NCBI GenBank assembly: GCA_017304125.1
Contig: JAFKLV010000257.1
Span: 1 to 14,371, forward strand
Length of the DNA: 14,371 nt
Direction: 5' to 3'
Origin: Sphingomonadales bacterium
GTDB taxonomy: Bacteria > Pseudomonadota > Alphaproteobacteria > Sphingomonadales > Sphingomonadaceae
Of the stretch, positions 6,629-13,511 are shown piece after piece (position 1 is the stretch's first letter; each line of letters opens with the position of its first letter). The notes beneath the pieces were generated by a model that made no database searches, was not told the origin of the DNA, and was given only the letters and a program-made list of their open reading frames with translations. The position numbers were made by a program, and so were the translations under genes.

Positions 6629-7238
6629 TGAAGCGCGCCTCCAGCTTCTCGACCGCAGCGCGGGTAATCACCAGCGTGTCGGCCTTGATGATGTCATAGA
6701 CGTTGGCGCCGACGGCCGGCAGCAGGTCGACACCCGGGAGGTTGCGCGCGGAGCGGAAGCCCACGCCAGCCTCAGTGTCGATCACCAGCGTGCGCTTGCC
6801 AACGCCCAGCGTCTCGAAATGGCCCTTCAGCTCCTTGGTCTTGTCGACCTGGAAACCGTCGAGGACGATCAGCGAACCCGCCTTGGCGTGGCTCGACAGC
6901 GCCATCTTGAGGCCCAGCGCGCGGATCTTCTTGTTCAGCGACGGATTGAAGTCGCGAACACGAGCACCGTGCGCCTTGCCGCCGCCGATGAACACCGGGG
7001 CGCGGCGATCACCGTGACGGGCGACGCCGCCGCCCTTCTGGCGACCGAGCTTCTTGCCCGAGCGGGCGACATCGGCGCGCTCACGCGTGCCGCGCGCGGT
7101 GGCGCGGCGCTTTTCGAGCTGCCAGGTGACGACGCGGTGCAGGATGTCGGCACGCGGATCGAGGCCGAACACCTCATCCGAAAGCTCGACTTCCGCGGCC
7201 TTCGCCTTGGCGTCGAAGGAGGAAACCTTGACCTTCAC
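6621..7238 (-). CDS. rplD: 50S ribosomal protein L4
   Basis: 205 residues. L4 is an early assembly protein with a long loop that reaches into the peptide tunnel; in E. coli it also represses its own operon by binding the S10 leader. The loop is visible at about residues 44-95, with SGKKLGRQKGGGVARHGDRR followed by APVFIGGGKAHG. The start is GTG at 7236-7238, three bases after the rplC stop, with GAGG just upstream inside the rplC end. The next segment, ALGLKMALSSHAKAGSLIVL, is also typical. Whether L4 autoregulation exists here is open; see the rpsJ leader and the rpsJ-rplC spacer. Confidence 0.98.
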   Translation of the reverse strand: MKVKVSSFDAKAKAAEVELSDEVFGLDPRADILHRVVTWQLEKRRATARGTRERADVARSGKKLGRQKGGGVARHGDRRAPVFIGGGKAHGARVRDFNPSLNKKIRALGLKMALSSHAKAGSLIVLDGFQVDKTKELKGHFETLGVGKRTLVIDTEAGVGFRSARNLPGVDLLPAVGANVYDIIKADTLVITRAAVEKLEARFNG

Positions 7239-7241
7239 TTA

Positions 7242-7991
7242 TCAGCCCTCCTGGCCTTCGGTCGCCTCGGGCGCGACCGGCGTTTCGGCCGGCGTGTCCG
7301 CTGCGGTGTTGCTGTTGGCGGCCTTCAGACCGGCGGGCAGCGGCGCGTCGGCATGACGGTCGACCTTCACCGAGTCCTTGACGAACAGCCAGCCACCCTT
7401 CGAGCCGGGCACCGAGCCCTTGACGAAGATGAGGCCGCGCTCGACGTCGGTACCGACGATTTCCAGATTCTGCTGGGTGCGGTTCTTGTCGCCCATGTGC
7501 CCGGCCATCTTCTTGTTCTTGAAGACGCGACCCGGATCCTGGCGGTTACCGGTCGAACCGTGCGAACGGTGCGACACCGACACGCCGTGGGTGGCGCGCA
7601 GACCGCCGAAGCCCCAGCGCTTCATCGCGCCGGCAAAGCCCTTGCCCTGCGTGCGGCCCTGGATGTCGACATACTGGCCGGCGACGAAGTGATCGGCCGA
7701 CAGCTCCGCGCCGACGTCGAGGAGATTGTCCTCGGTCACGCGGAATTCGTGCACGATCGCCTTCGGCTCCACTTCGGCCTTGCCGAAGTGGCCGCGCTGC
7801 GGCTTGGCGACATTCTTGGCCTTGGCGCTTCCGGCGCCAAGCTGGACGGCGGTGTAGCCGTCACGATCTTTCTCGCGGCGGGCCACGACCTGCAAGCCTT
7901 CGATCTGCAGGACGGTGACCGGCACGTGGCGGCCGTCGTCCTGGAAAAGGCGGGTCATGCCCATTTTCTTCGCGATCACGCCGGTACGCAT
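7242..7991 (-). CDS. rplC: 50S ribosomal protein L3 with acidic C-terminal tail
   Basis: 249 residues against 209 in E. coli. L3 is an assembly initiator of the 50S subunit and reaches toward the peptidyl-transferase centre. It begins MRTGVIAKKMGMTRLFQDDG; the loop GNRQDPGRVFKNKKMAGHMG spans 148-167, with Gln151 as the probable counterpart of the glutamine methylated by PrmB in E. coli. The L3 core ends near residue 212; residues 213-249 are a low-complexity Ala/Thr/Pro/Glu tail ending EATEGQEG. ATG at 7989-7991, with AAGGAG (8002-8007) ten bases upstream. It follows a 298-base structured spacer after rpsJ. Confidence 0.98.
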   Translation of the reverse strand: MRTGVIAKKMGMTRLFQDDGRHVPVTVLQIEGLQVVARREKDRDGYTAVQLGAGSAKAKNVAKPQRGHFGKAEVEPKAIVHEFRVTEDNLLDVGAELSADHFVAGQYVDIQGRTQGKGFAGAMKRWGFGGLRATHGVSVSHRSHGSTGNRQDPGRVFKNKKMAGHMGDKNRTQQNLEIVGTDVERGLIFVKGSVPGSKGGWLFVKDSVKVDRHADAPLPAGLKAANSNTAADTPAETPVAPEATEGQEG

Positions 7992-8014
7992 GATCCACTA
8001 GCTCCTTGACAGAG

Positions 8015-8041
8015 GCACCCGCAGGCCCATCCCACGGGTGC
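8015..8041 (-). promoter_or_regulatory. Hairpin next to the rplC ribosome binding site
   Basis: GCACCCG (transcript sense) pairs with CGGGTGC, a perfect 7-bp stem with a 13-base G-rich loop (TGGGATGGGCCTG). It ends eight bases before the AAGGAG of rplC, close enough to influence ribosome access. Candidate translational control element; function not shown. Confidence 0.45.
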
Positions 8042-8072
8042 TTGTGACCGCCCCTAAAAGGAACGACCAGTT

Positions 8073-8136
8073 CGGCCCGGAAATGCGAAGCGTGCCCCCG
8101 TCCCGGGCCGGCGCTTCCCGAAGGAAGCATGACGGG
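8073..8136 (-). promoter_or_regulatory. UUCG hairpin with competing pairings
   Basis: GCTTCC-TTCG-GGAAGC at 8113-8128 forms the extra-stable cUUCGg tetraloop in the transcript sense. Around it, 8097-8102 can pair with 8131-8136 (CCCGTC/GACGGG on the plus strand), while 8073-8080 pairs perfectly with 8103-8110 (CGGCCCGG/CCGGGCCG). These two outer pairings cross each other, so they are either alternatives or a pseudoknot. Seen in sequence; folding and function are inferred. Confidence 0.45.
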
Positions 8137-8248
8137 AGACGCTGTCCCGGACGAGCACGAAGCCCGCCGGCGGTATCTCTAGTCTGTCAGTCGCCCCGCA
8201 TGGCGGGGTTCCTAAACGTCAAACCCGATTTTTCGCGGGAATGACAAA

Positions 8249-8278
8249 CCCGCGGGACTCGCCTGAGTCGACCGCGGG
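8249..8278 (-). terminator. Bipartite hairpin downstream of rpsJ, terminator-like
   Basis: Plus-strand CCCGCGG (8249-8255) pairs with CCGCGGG (8272-8278) and GACTC (8256-8260) with GAGTC (8265-8269); loop GCCT and a two-base bulge (8270-8271). That is 12 base pairs only 11 bases past the rpsJ stop. In the transcript it is followed by TTTGTCATT, a weak T-rich tail, so a partial terminator or attenuator is plausible. Full termination would cut rplC and all downstream genes off, so read-through or a further promoter would be needed. Confidence 0.45.
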
Positions 8279-8289
8279 GATGCAGGCCA

Positions 8290-8598
8290 TTACGCCAGCT
8301 TGATCTCTACGTCAACGCCCGCGGCGAGATCGAGCTTCATCAGCGCGTCGACCGTCTGCGGCGTGGGCTGCACGATGTCGAGCATACGCTTGTAGGTGCG
8401 CACCTCGAACTGCTCGCGGCTCTTCTTGTCGATGTGAGGGCCACGGTTGACCGTGAACTTCTCGATTCGCGTCGGAAGCGGAATAGGACCGCGGATAAGA
8501 GCGCCGGTACGTCGGGCGGTGTCGGCGATATCGCCGGTCGCCTGATCGAGCACGCGATGATCGAACGCCTTCAGGCGAATACGGATGTTGCTGTCCAT
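8290..8598 (-). CDS. rpsJ: 30S ribosomal protein S10
   Basis: 102 residues (103 in E. coli). S10 is a 30S head protein and, as NusE, part of the antitermination complex with NusB. Begins MDSNIRIRLKAFDHRVLDQA; the signature RGPIPLPTRIEKFTVNRGPH (about 36-55) followed by KSREQFEVRTYKRMLDIVQP is unmistakable. The chosen ATG at 8596-8598 gives the canonical N-terminus and has TAGGAA just upstream (8601-8606). An in-frame start at 8673 would add 25 residues with no family counterpart. It is preceded by a terminator-like hairpin after tuf and followed by the long structured spacer, so rpsJ is the most isolated gene of the cluster. Confidence 0.98.
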   Translation of the reverse strand: MDSNIRIRLKAFDHRVLDQATGDIADTARRTGALIRGPIPLPTRIEKFTVNRGPHIDKKSREQFEVRTYKRMLDIVQPTPQTVDALMKLDLAAGVDVEIKLA

Positions 8599-8641
8599 TT
8601 TTCCTACCGATGCGAAAGAGCGGGGTAACTCGGCCGCGCCT

Positions 8642-8658
8642 CCATCCACTGCGGATGG
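8642..8658 (-). promoter_or_regulatory. Hairpin in the rpsJ leader
   Basis: CCATCC-5-GGATGG, a perfect 6-bp stem with a five-base loop, about 43 bases upstream of the rpsJ start. It sits in the position where E. coli has its long L4-responsive S10 leader, but no resemblance to that leader was established here. Confidence 0.4.
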
Positions 8659-8660
8659 CG

Positions 8661-8689
8661 AATCGACGGTCACCTCTTGCTGTTTTCAA
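8661..8689 (-). promoter_or_regulatory. Weak candidate promoter for rpsJ
   Basis: TTGAAA (8684-8689) and TCGATT (8661-8666) are separated by 17 bases on the minus strand. The -35 match is good but the -10 match is poor (three of six). The main support is context: it lies between the tuf terminator-like hairpin and rpsJ, where a promoter would be expected. Confidence 0.25.
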
Positions 8690-8726
8690 ACGAACCGAAG
8701 GCGCGGCGCATAGCCATGCCCTCATT

Positions 8727-8769
8727 AAAAGGCAACCGCCCGACACACCTTTCGGCGCGCCGGGCGGCT
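8727..8769 (-). terminator. Intrinsic-terminator-like hairpin after tuf
   Basis: Transcript AGCCGCCCG (8769-8761) pairs with CGGGCGGTT (8742-8734), nine pairs including one G-U, with an 18-base loop. After three bases it is followed by TTTTAAT. It begins 17 bases past the tuf stop. The shape fits a rho-independent terminator or attenuator separating the str set from the S10 set. Confidence 0.65.
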
Positions 8770-8785
8770 GTTTTAAGCGTAATGC

Positions 8786-9979
<1,194 letters not shown>

Positions 9980-10072
9980 TGATTCCCTACCTTCTGGATA
10001 TCCACTTGAGCCGCACGAGGACTCGCCGTGAAGGCGGCCCCATAGCGACTGTTTTCACCCAATGCCAGCCCC

Positions 10073-10113
10073 TCCCCACCAGCCGTCGCGGGCGACAGCT
10101 GGGAAGATGGGGA
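10073..10113 (-). promoter_or_regulatory. Long nested hairpin between fusA and tuf
   Basis: CAGCCGTCG (10080-10088) pairs with CGACAGCTG (10093-10101), nine pairs with one G-U and a four-base loop, and TCCCCA (10073-10078) pairs with TGGGGA (10108-10113) outside it. It starts 11 bases past the fusA stop. No T tract follows in the transcript. It may be a processing or mRNA-stability element or a weak attenuator that tunes tuf against fusA; no clear promoter for tuf was found in this 145-base gap. Confidence 0.55.
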
Positions 10114-10124
10114 TGCGACAGTCG

Positions 10125-12197
10125 TTACGCCAGCTTCGCCTTCACTTCGTCGGCGACGTTCTGCGGCACCTCGTCATAATGCGAGAACTGCATCGAATAG
10201 CTGGCGCGGCCCTGCGTGAAGGAGCGCAGCTGATTCACGTAACCGAACATGTTCGCCAGCGGCACCATTGCGGCCACCGCCTGCGCGTTGCCGCGCGTGT
10301 CGGTGCCCTGGATCTGGCCACGCCGCGAATTCATGTCGCCGATGACGTCGCCGAGATAATCTTCCGGCGTCACCACCTCGACCTTCATGATCGGCTCGAG
10401 CAGCTTGATGCCGGCCTTCTGGGCCGCTTCGCGCATCGCGCCGCGGGCGCAGATTTCGAACGCCAGCGCCGACGAGTCGACGTCGTGATACGCACCGTCG
10501 GTCAGGTGCACCTCGAAGTCGATGATCGGGAAGCCGATCAGCGAGCCGGTCTCGGCGGTCTCACGGAAGCCCTTTTCCACCGACGGGATATATTCGCGCG
10601 GGATGTTGCCGCCCTTGATCTCGTCGAAGAACTGGTAGCCCGACCCACGCTCGCCCGGCACCACCGTCACCTTGACGCGGCCGAACTGGCCGGAGCCGCC
10701 CGACTGCTTCTTGTGGGTGTAGTCGATGTCGACCTTCTTCGCGAGATATTCGCGATACGCCACCTGCGGCGCGCCGACATTCGCCTCGACCTTGAACTCG
10801 CGCTTCATGCGATCGACGAGGATTTCGAGGTGAAGCTCGCCCATCCCCTTGATGATCGTCTGGCCCGATTCGTGATCGGTCGACACGCGGAACGAGGGAT
10901 CCTCCGCCGCGAGACGATTGAGCGCGATGCCCATCTTCTCCTGGTCGGCCTTGGTCTTCGGCTCCACCGACAGCTCGATCACCGGCTCCGGGAATTCCAT
11001 CCGCTCGAGGATGATCGGATGCGTCGAATCGGTCAGCGTATCGCCGGTCGTGGTCTCCTTGAGGCCCGCGATCGCGACGATGTCGCCGGCGAACGCTTCC
11101 TCGATGTCCTCACGCGTATTCGCGTGCATCAGGAGCATACGGCCGATCTTTTCCTTCTTGTCCTTCACGCTGTTCAGGACCTGGCCCTTGGCCAGCTTGC
11201 CCGAATAGATGCGCGCGAAGGTCAGCGAGCCGACGAACGGGTCGTTCATGATCTTGAACGCCAGCGCGGAGAACGGCGCATTGTCGTCGGCCGGACGCGA
11301 ATCCTTGGTCTCGCCGTCGAGCTTGACGCCTTCGACGTCAGGAATGTCGAGCGGGCTCGGCAGATAGTCGACCACCGCGTCGAGCAGCGGCTGGACGCCC
11401 TTGTTCTTGAACGCCGAACCGCACAGCACCGGCACGAACGAGAAGTTCAGCGTGCCCTTGCGCACCAGGCGCTTGATGGTTGCCGCGTCGGGCTCTTCGC
11501 CCTCGAAGAACTTCTCCATCACCGCATCGTCCTGCTCGACGACGGTCTCGATCAGCTCGGCGCGCGCCGCAGCGGCGGCATCCGCCAGCTCGGCCGGGAT
11601 GTCCTGATATTCGAACTTCGCGCCCAGCGATTCGTCGAGCCAGATGATCGCGCGATTCTCGACCAGATCGACCAGGCCCTTGAAGCCGCTCTCGATCCCG
11701 ATCGGGAGATACAGCACGAGCGGACGCGCACCGAGGCGATCCTTGATCATCTCGACGCAACGCTCGAAATTCGCACCGGTGCGGTCGAGCTTGTTGACGA
11801 AGCACATGCGCGGCACGCGATACTTTTCCGCCTGACGCCACACCGTTTCCGACTGCGGCTCAACGCCGGCAACGCCGTCGAAGCAAGCGACCGCGCCGTC
11901 GAGCACGCGGAGCGAACGCTCCACTTCGATGGTGAAGTCGACGTGCCCGGGGGTGTCGATGATGTTGATGCGGTGATCGTTCCAGAAGCAGGTCGTCGCG
12001 GCGGACGTGATCGTGATCCCGCGCTCTTGCTCCTGCTCCATCCAGTCCATCGTCGCCGTGCCTTCGTGCACTTCGCCGATCTTGTAGGACTTGCCGGTGT
12101 AATAGAGGATGCGCTCCGTCGTCGTCGTCTTACCGGCGTCGATGTGCGCCATGATGCCGATGTTGCGATAACGGTCGAGCGGATGGCTGCGGGCCAT
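10125..12197 (-). CDS. fusA: Elongation factor G
   Basis: 690 residues (704 in E. coli). EF-G drives translocation of tRNA and mRNA and, with the recycling factor, splits the ribosome. The GTPase motifs are all present: AHIDAGKT at 17-24, RGITI at 58-62, DTPGH at 80-84 and NKLDR at 133-137. Later blocks such as YIPSVEKGFRETAETGSLIG (domain IV) and EVVTPEDYLGDVIGDMNSRR (domain V) are canonical. ATG at 12195-12197, with AAGGAA upstream. It follows rpsG by 66 bases containing a GC-rich hairpin. Nothing suggests a second-copy or fusidic-acid-type paralogue. Confidence 0.99.
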   Translation of the reverse strand: MARSHPLDRYRNIGIMAHIDAGKTTTTERILYYTGKSYKIGEVHEGTATMDWMEQEQERGITITSAATTCFWNDHRINIIDTPGHVDFTIEVERSLRVLDGAVACFDGVAGVEPQSETVWRQAEKYRVPRMCFVNKLDRTGANFERCVEMIKDRLGARPLVLYLPIGIESGFKGLVDLVENRAIIWLDESLGAKFEYQDIPAELADAAAAARAELIETVVEQDDAVMEKFFEGEEPDAATIKRLVRKGTLNFSFVPVLCGSAFKNKGVQPLLDAVVDYLPSPLDIPDVEGVKLDGETKDSRPADDNAPFSALAFKIMNDPFVGSLTFARIYSGKLAKGQVLNSVKDKKEKIGRMLLMHANTREDIEEAFAGDIVAIAGLKETTTGDTLTDSTHPIILERMEFPEPVIELSVEPKTKADQEKMGIALNRLAAEDPSFRVSTDHESGQTIIKGMGELHLEILVDRMKREFKVEANVGAPQVAYREYLAKKVDIDYTHKKQSGGSGQFGRVKVTVVPGERGSGYQFFDEIKGGNIPREYIPSVEKGFRETAETGSLIGFPIIDFEVHLTDGAYHDVDSSALAFEICARGAMREAAQKAGIKLLEPIMKVEVVTPEDYLGDVIGDMNSRRGQIQGTDTRGNAQAVAAMVPLANMFGYVNQLRSFTQGRASYSMQFSHYDEVPQNVADEVKAKLA

Positions 12198-12220
12198 GAT
12201 CGTTTATTCCTTAGCAATGC

Positions 12221-12245
12221 GGGGAGCCGGACGGTCCAGCTCCCC
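12221..12245 (-). promoter_or_regulatory. GC-rich hairpin between rpsG and fusA
   Basis: GGGGAGC (12221-12227) pairs perfectly with GCTCCCC (12239-12245); the 11-base interior contains a further possible GGAC/GTCC pairing. It lies about 20 bases past the rpsG stop and 24 before the fusA start. No T tract follows, so it is more likely a structural or regulatory element than a terminator. In E. coli the rpsL-rpsG spacer is the S7 control site; this spacer is a different one. Confidence 0.5.
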
Positions 12246-12263
12246 CCAATATAGGTGTCGGTT

Positions 12264-12734
12264 TTACCAGCGGTAGTGGCTGAAGGCGCGGTTCGCTTCG
12301 GCCATACGGTGGGTGTCTTCACGCTTCTTCACCGCGTTGCCGCGGTTGTTCGAGGCGTCCAGCAGCTCGCCGGAGAGGCGGGCGGCCATCGTGTTCTCGC
12401 TGCGGCCGCGCGCGGCCGTGATCAGCCAGCGGATCGCCAGCGCCTGCGCGCGCTCCGGACGGACCTCGACCGGGACCTGATAGGTCGCACCACCGACGCG
12501 GCGGCTGCGCACCTCGATGCCCGGCTTCACATTGTTGAGCGCGTCATGGAACACGCCCAGCGGGTCCTTCTTCGCGCGGGTCTCGACGGTGTCGAGCGCG
12601 CCATAGACGATCCCTTCGGCGACGGACTTCTTGCCGTCCAGCATCACCGAATTCATGAACTTCGACAGCACCACATCCCCGAACTTGGGATCGGGCAGGA
12701 TTTCCCGCTTTTCGGGACGACGACGACGCGCCAT
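12264..12734 (-). CDS. rpsG: 30S ribosomal protein S7
   Basis: 156 residues, the common length. S7 nucleates the 30S head and touches E-site tRNA; in E. coli it also regulates the str operon. Begins MARRRRPEKREILPDPKFGD, followed by the signature SKFMNSVMLDGKKSVAEGIV (about 24-43) and RRVGGATYQVPVEVRPERAQ. The end NRGNAVKKREDTHRMAEANR-AFSHYRW is typical. ATG at 12732-12734 with AAGGAATT as ribosome binding site; the gap to rpsL is 117 bases. Confidence 0.98.
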   Translation of the reverse strand: MARRRRPEKREILPDPKFGDVVLSKFMNSVMLDGKKSVAEGIVYGALDTVETRAKKDPLGVFHDALNNVKPGIEVRSRRVGGATYQVPVEVRPERAQALAIRWLITAARGRSENTMAARLSGELLDASNNRGNAVKKREDTHRMAEANRAFSHYRW

Positions 12735-12826
12735 TTGGAATTCCTTCTAATCAACCCGCCTCATGAGCATCTTGCCAGCGAAGGCTGACCTCTCATGCGG
12801 CTCTTGTCCTGACACAATCACACGAA

Positions 12827-12843
12827 CCCCGGCTGCGCCGGGG
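12827..12843 (-). promoter_or_regulatory. Hairpin between rpsL and rpsG
   Basis: CCCCGGC-GCA-GCCGGGG in the transcript, a perfect 7-bp stem with a three-base loop, starting eight bases past the rpsL stop. The following sequence TTCGTGTGATTGTG is only mildly T-rich. In E. coli this spacer carries the S7 translational repressor site; whether this hairpin belongs to an equivalent cannot be told by eye. Confidence 0.5.
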
Positions 12844-12851
12844 CGGCGGGA

Positions 12852-13223
12852 TTACTTCGGCCGCTTCGCGCCGTACTTCGACCGCGACTGCTTGCGGTCC
12901 TTGACGCCCTGCGTATCGAGCACGCCGCGCAGCACGTGGTAGCGCACGCCCGGAAGGTCGCGCACACGGCCGCCGCGGATCAGCACCACCGAGTGCTCCT
13001 GCAGGTTGTGGCCTTCGCCCGGGATGTAGCTGATCACTTCGCGGCTGTTGGTCAGGCGGACCTTGGCCACCTTGCGCAGCGCCGAGTTCGGCTTCTTCGG
13101 GGTCGTGGTATAGACACGGGTGCAAACGCCGCGCTTCTGCGGGTTCTGCTCCATCGCAGGGACCTTGCTCTTGGCCTTCTGCGGGTCGCGGCCCTTGCGG
13201 ACCAGCTGGTTGATCGTCGGCAT
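12852..13223 (-). CDS. rpsL: 30S ribosomal protein S12, with Arg at position 88
   Basis: 123 residues. S12 lies at the decoding centre and controls tRNA selection accuracy. The canonical start MPTINQLVRKGRDPQKAKSK is at the ATG 13221-13223; a GTG four codons earlier is in frame but lacks a ribosome binding site, whereas GAAGG lies five bases before the ATG. The two loops that contact the decoding site are visible: TTTPKKPNSALRK (39-51) with Lys43 conserved, and RGGRVRDLPGVRYH (83-96) with Arg88 (codon CGC, 12960-12962) where E. coli has lysine, and Asp89, the residue methylthiolated by RimO in E. coli. First gene of the cluster, about 160 bases downstream of a strong promoter. Confidence 0.99.
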   Translation of the reverse strand: MPTINQLVRKGRDPQKAKSKVPAMEQNPQKRGVCTRVYTTTPKKPNSALRKVAKVRLTNSREVISYIPGEGHNLQEHSVVLIRGGRVRDLPGVRYHVLRGVLDTQGVKDRKQSRSKYGAKRPK

Positions 13224-13228
13224 TGAAG

Positions 13229-13233
13229 CCTTC
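13229..13233 (-). promoter_or_regulatory. rpsL ribosome binding site
   Basis: GAAGG five bases before the ATG at 13223; with the preceding AAGGT it gives the overlapping AAGGTGAAGG. It supports the MPTINQL start over the in-frame GTG at 13233-13235. Confidence 0.6.
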
Positions 13234-13388
13234 ACCTTGTTCTAGAGGTTACTTTGCTGGAGCCTTCACAAGCTTACGGAATACGAAAAGGACCGTTGGG
13301 CGATCGCGTGGGCGACCATCCCGGCCCTTGATGCATCCAGCAATGTTCAAGCTTGCCCGCGAGGCTTTGGACCCCACGAACGGGCGCG

Positions 13389-13417
13389 CCTATACGCGCC
13401 GACGCCTTTCGGGTCAA
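13389..13417 (-). promoter_or_regulatory. Promoter of the str-S10-spc cluster
   Basis: TTGACC (13412-13417) and TATAGG (13389-13394) are separated by exactly 17 bases on the minus strand, a close match to the housekeeping sigma70-type consensus. The predicted start near 13382 gives a leader of about 160 nucleotides before rpsL. It is the best promoter seen in the window, as expected for the head of the cluster. Start site not verified. Confidence 0.8.
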
Positions 13418-13484
13418 TGGCACGGGGCAAGGGGCGGGACGAGCGGACGCACAATGCCGTCGTCGCTCATGGATACCCGCTTTT

Positions 13485-13511
13485 CCACATATGTGCTAAT
13501 GTGGGTTTGTG
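13485..13511 (+). promoter_or_regulatory. Operator-like repeats upstream of the antitoxin gene
   Basis: A perfect palindrome CACATATGTG lies at 13486-13495, overlapped by a second inverted repeat CCACAT (13485-13490) / ATGTGG (13499-13504). Three hexamers TATGTG, AATGTG and TTTGTG start at 13490, 13498 and 13506, exactly eight bases apart. Ribbon-helix-helix antitoxins commonly bind tandem or inverted short repeats over their own promoter, and this block ends 20 bases before the antitoxin ATG. No clear -35/-10 pair was recognised. Operator role is inferred. Confidence 0.55.

Larger units (their letters stand above)
7992..8289 (-). promoter_or_regulatory. Structured 298-base spacer between rpsJ and rplC
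   Basis: No credible coding frame is present. In transcript order it holds: a bipartite hairpin just after rpsJ (8249-8278); CCCCGC-CAT-GCGGGG (8194-8208); GCTTCC-TTCG-GGAAGC (8113-8128), an exact cUUCGg tetraloop hairpin; a perfect 8-bp pairing of 8073-8080 with 8103-8110; and GCACCCG-13-CGGGTGC (8015-8041) ending eight bases before the rplC Shine-Dalgarno. I see no good -35/-10 pair. A leader-type regulatory RNA, a transcript processing site or an insertion of repeat elements would all fit. The inverted repeats are seen directly; the role is inference. Confidence 0.6.

Noticed and set aside
7861..8130. 89-residue minus-strand frame across the rpsJ-rplC spacer
   Set aside because: Most of it runs through rplC in another frame and it lacks a ribosome binding site or any family pattern; the spacer is better explained as structured RNA.
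8290..8673. Longer rpsJ start at 8673 adding 25 residues
   Set aside because: The added residues do not belong to S10, the leader hairpin would be inside the gene, and the ATG at 8598 has its own ribosome binding site and the canonical N-terminus.
10062..12254. A 730-residue open frame on the plus strand opposite fusA
   Set aside because: It mirrors fusA in high-GC DNA with strong codon bias, is rich in Arg, His, Asp and Leu without any recognisable fold, and fusA itself is certain. Similar mirror frames lie opposite rplC-rplD, rplP-rpsC, rplB and tuf.
12852..13235. rpsL start at the upstream GTG (13233-13235)
   Set aside because: It would add MKAS before the universal MPTINQL start and has no ribosome binding site at the right distance.
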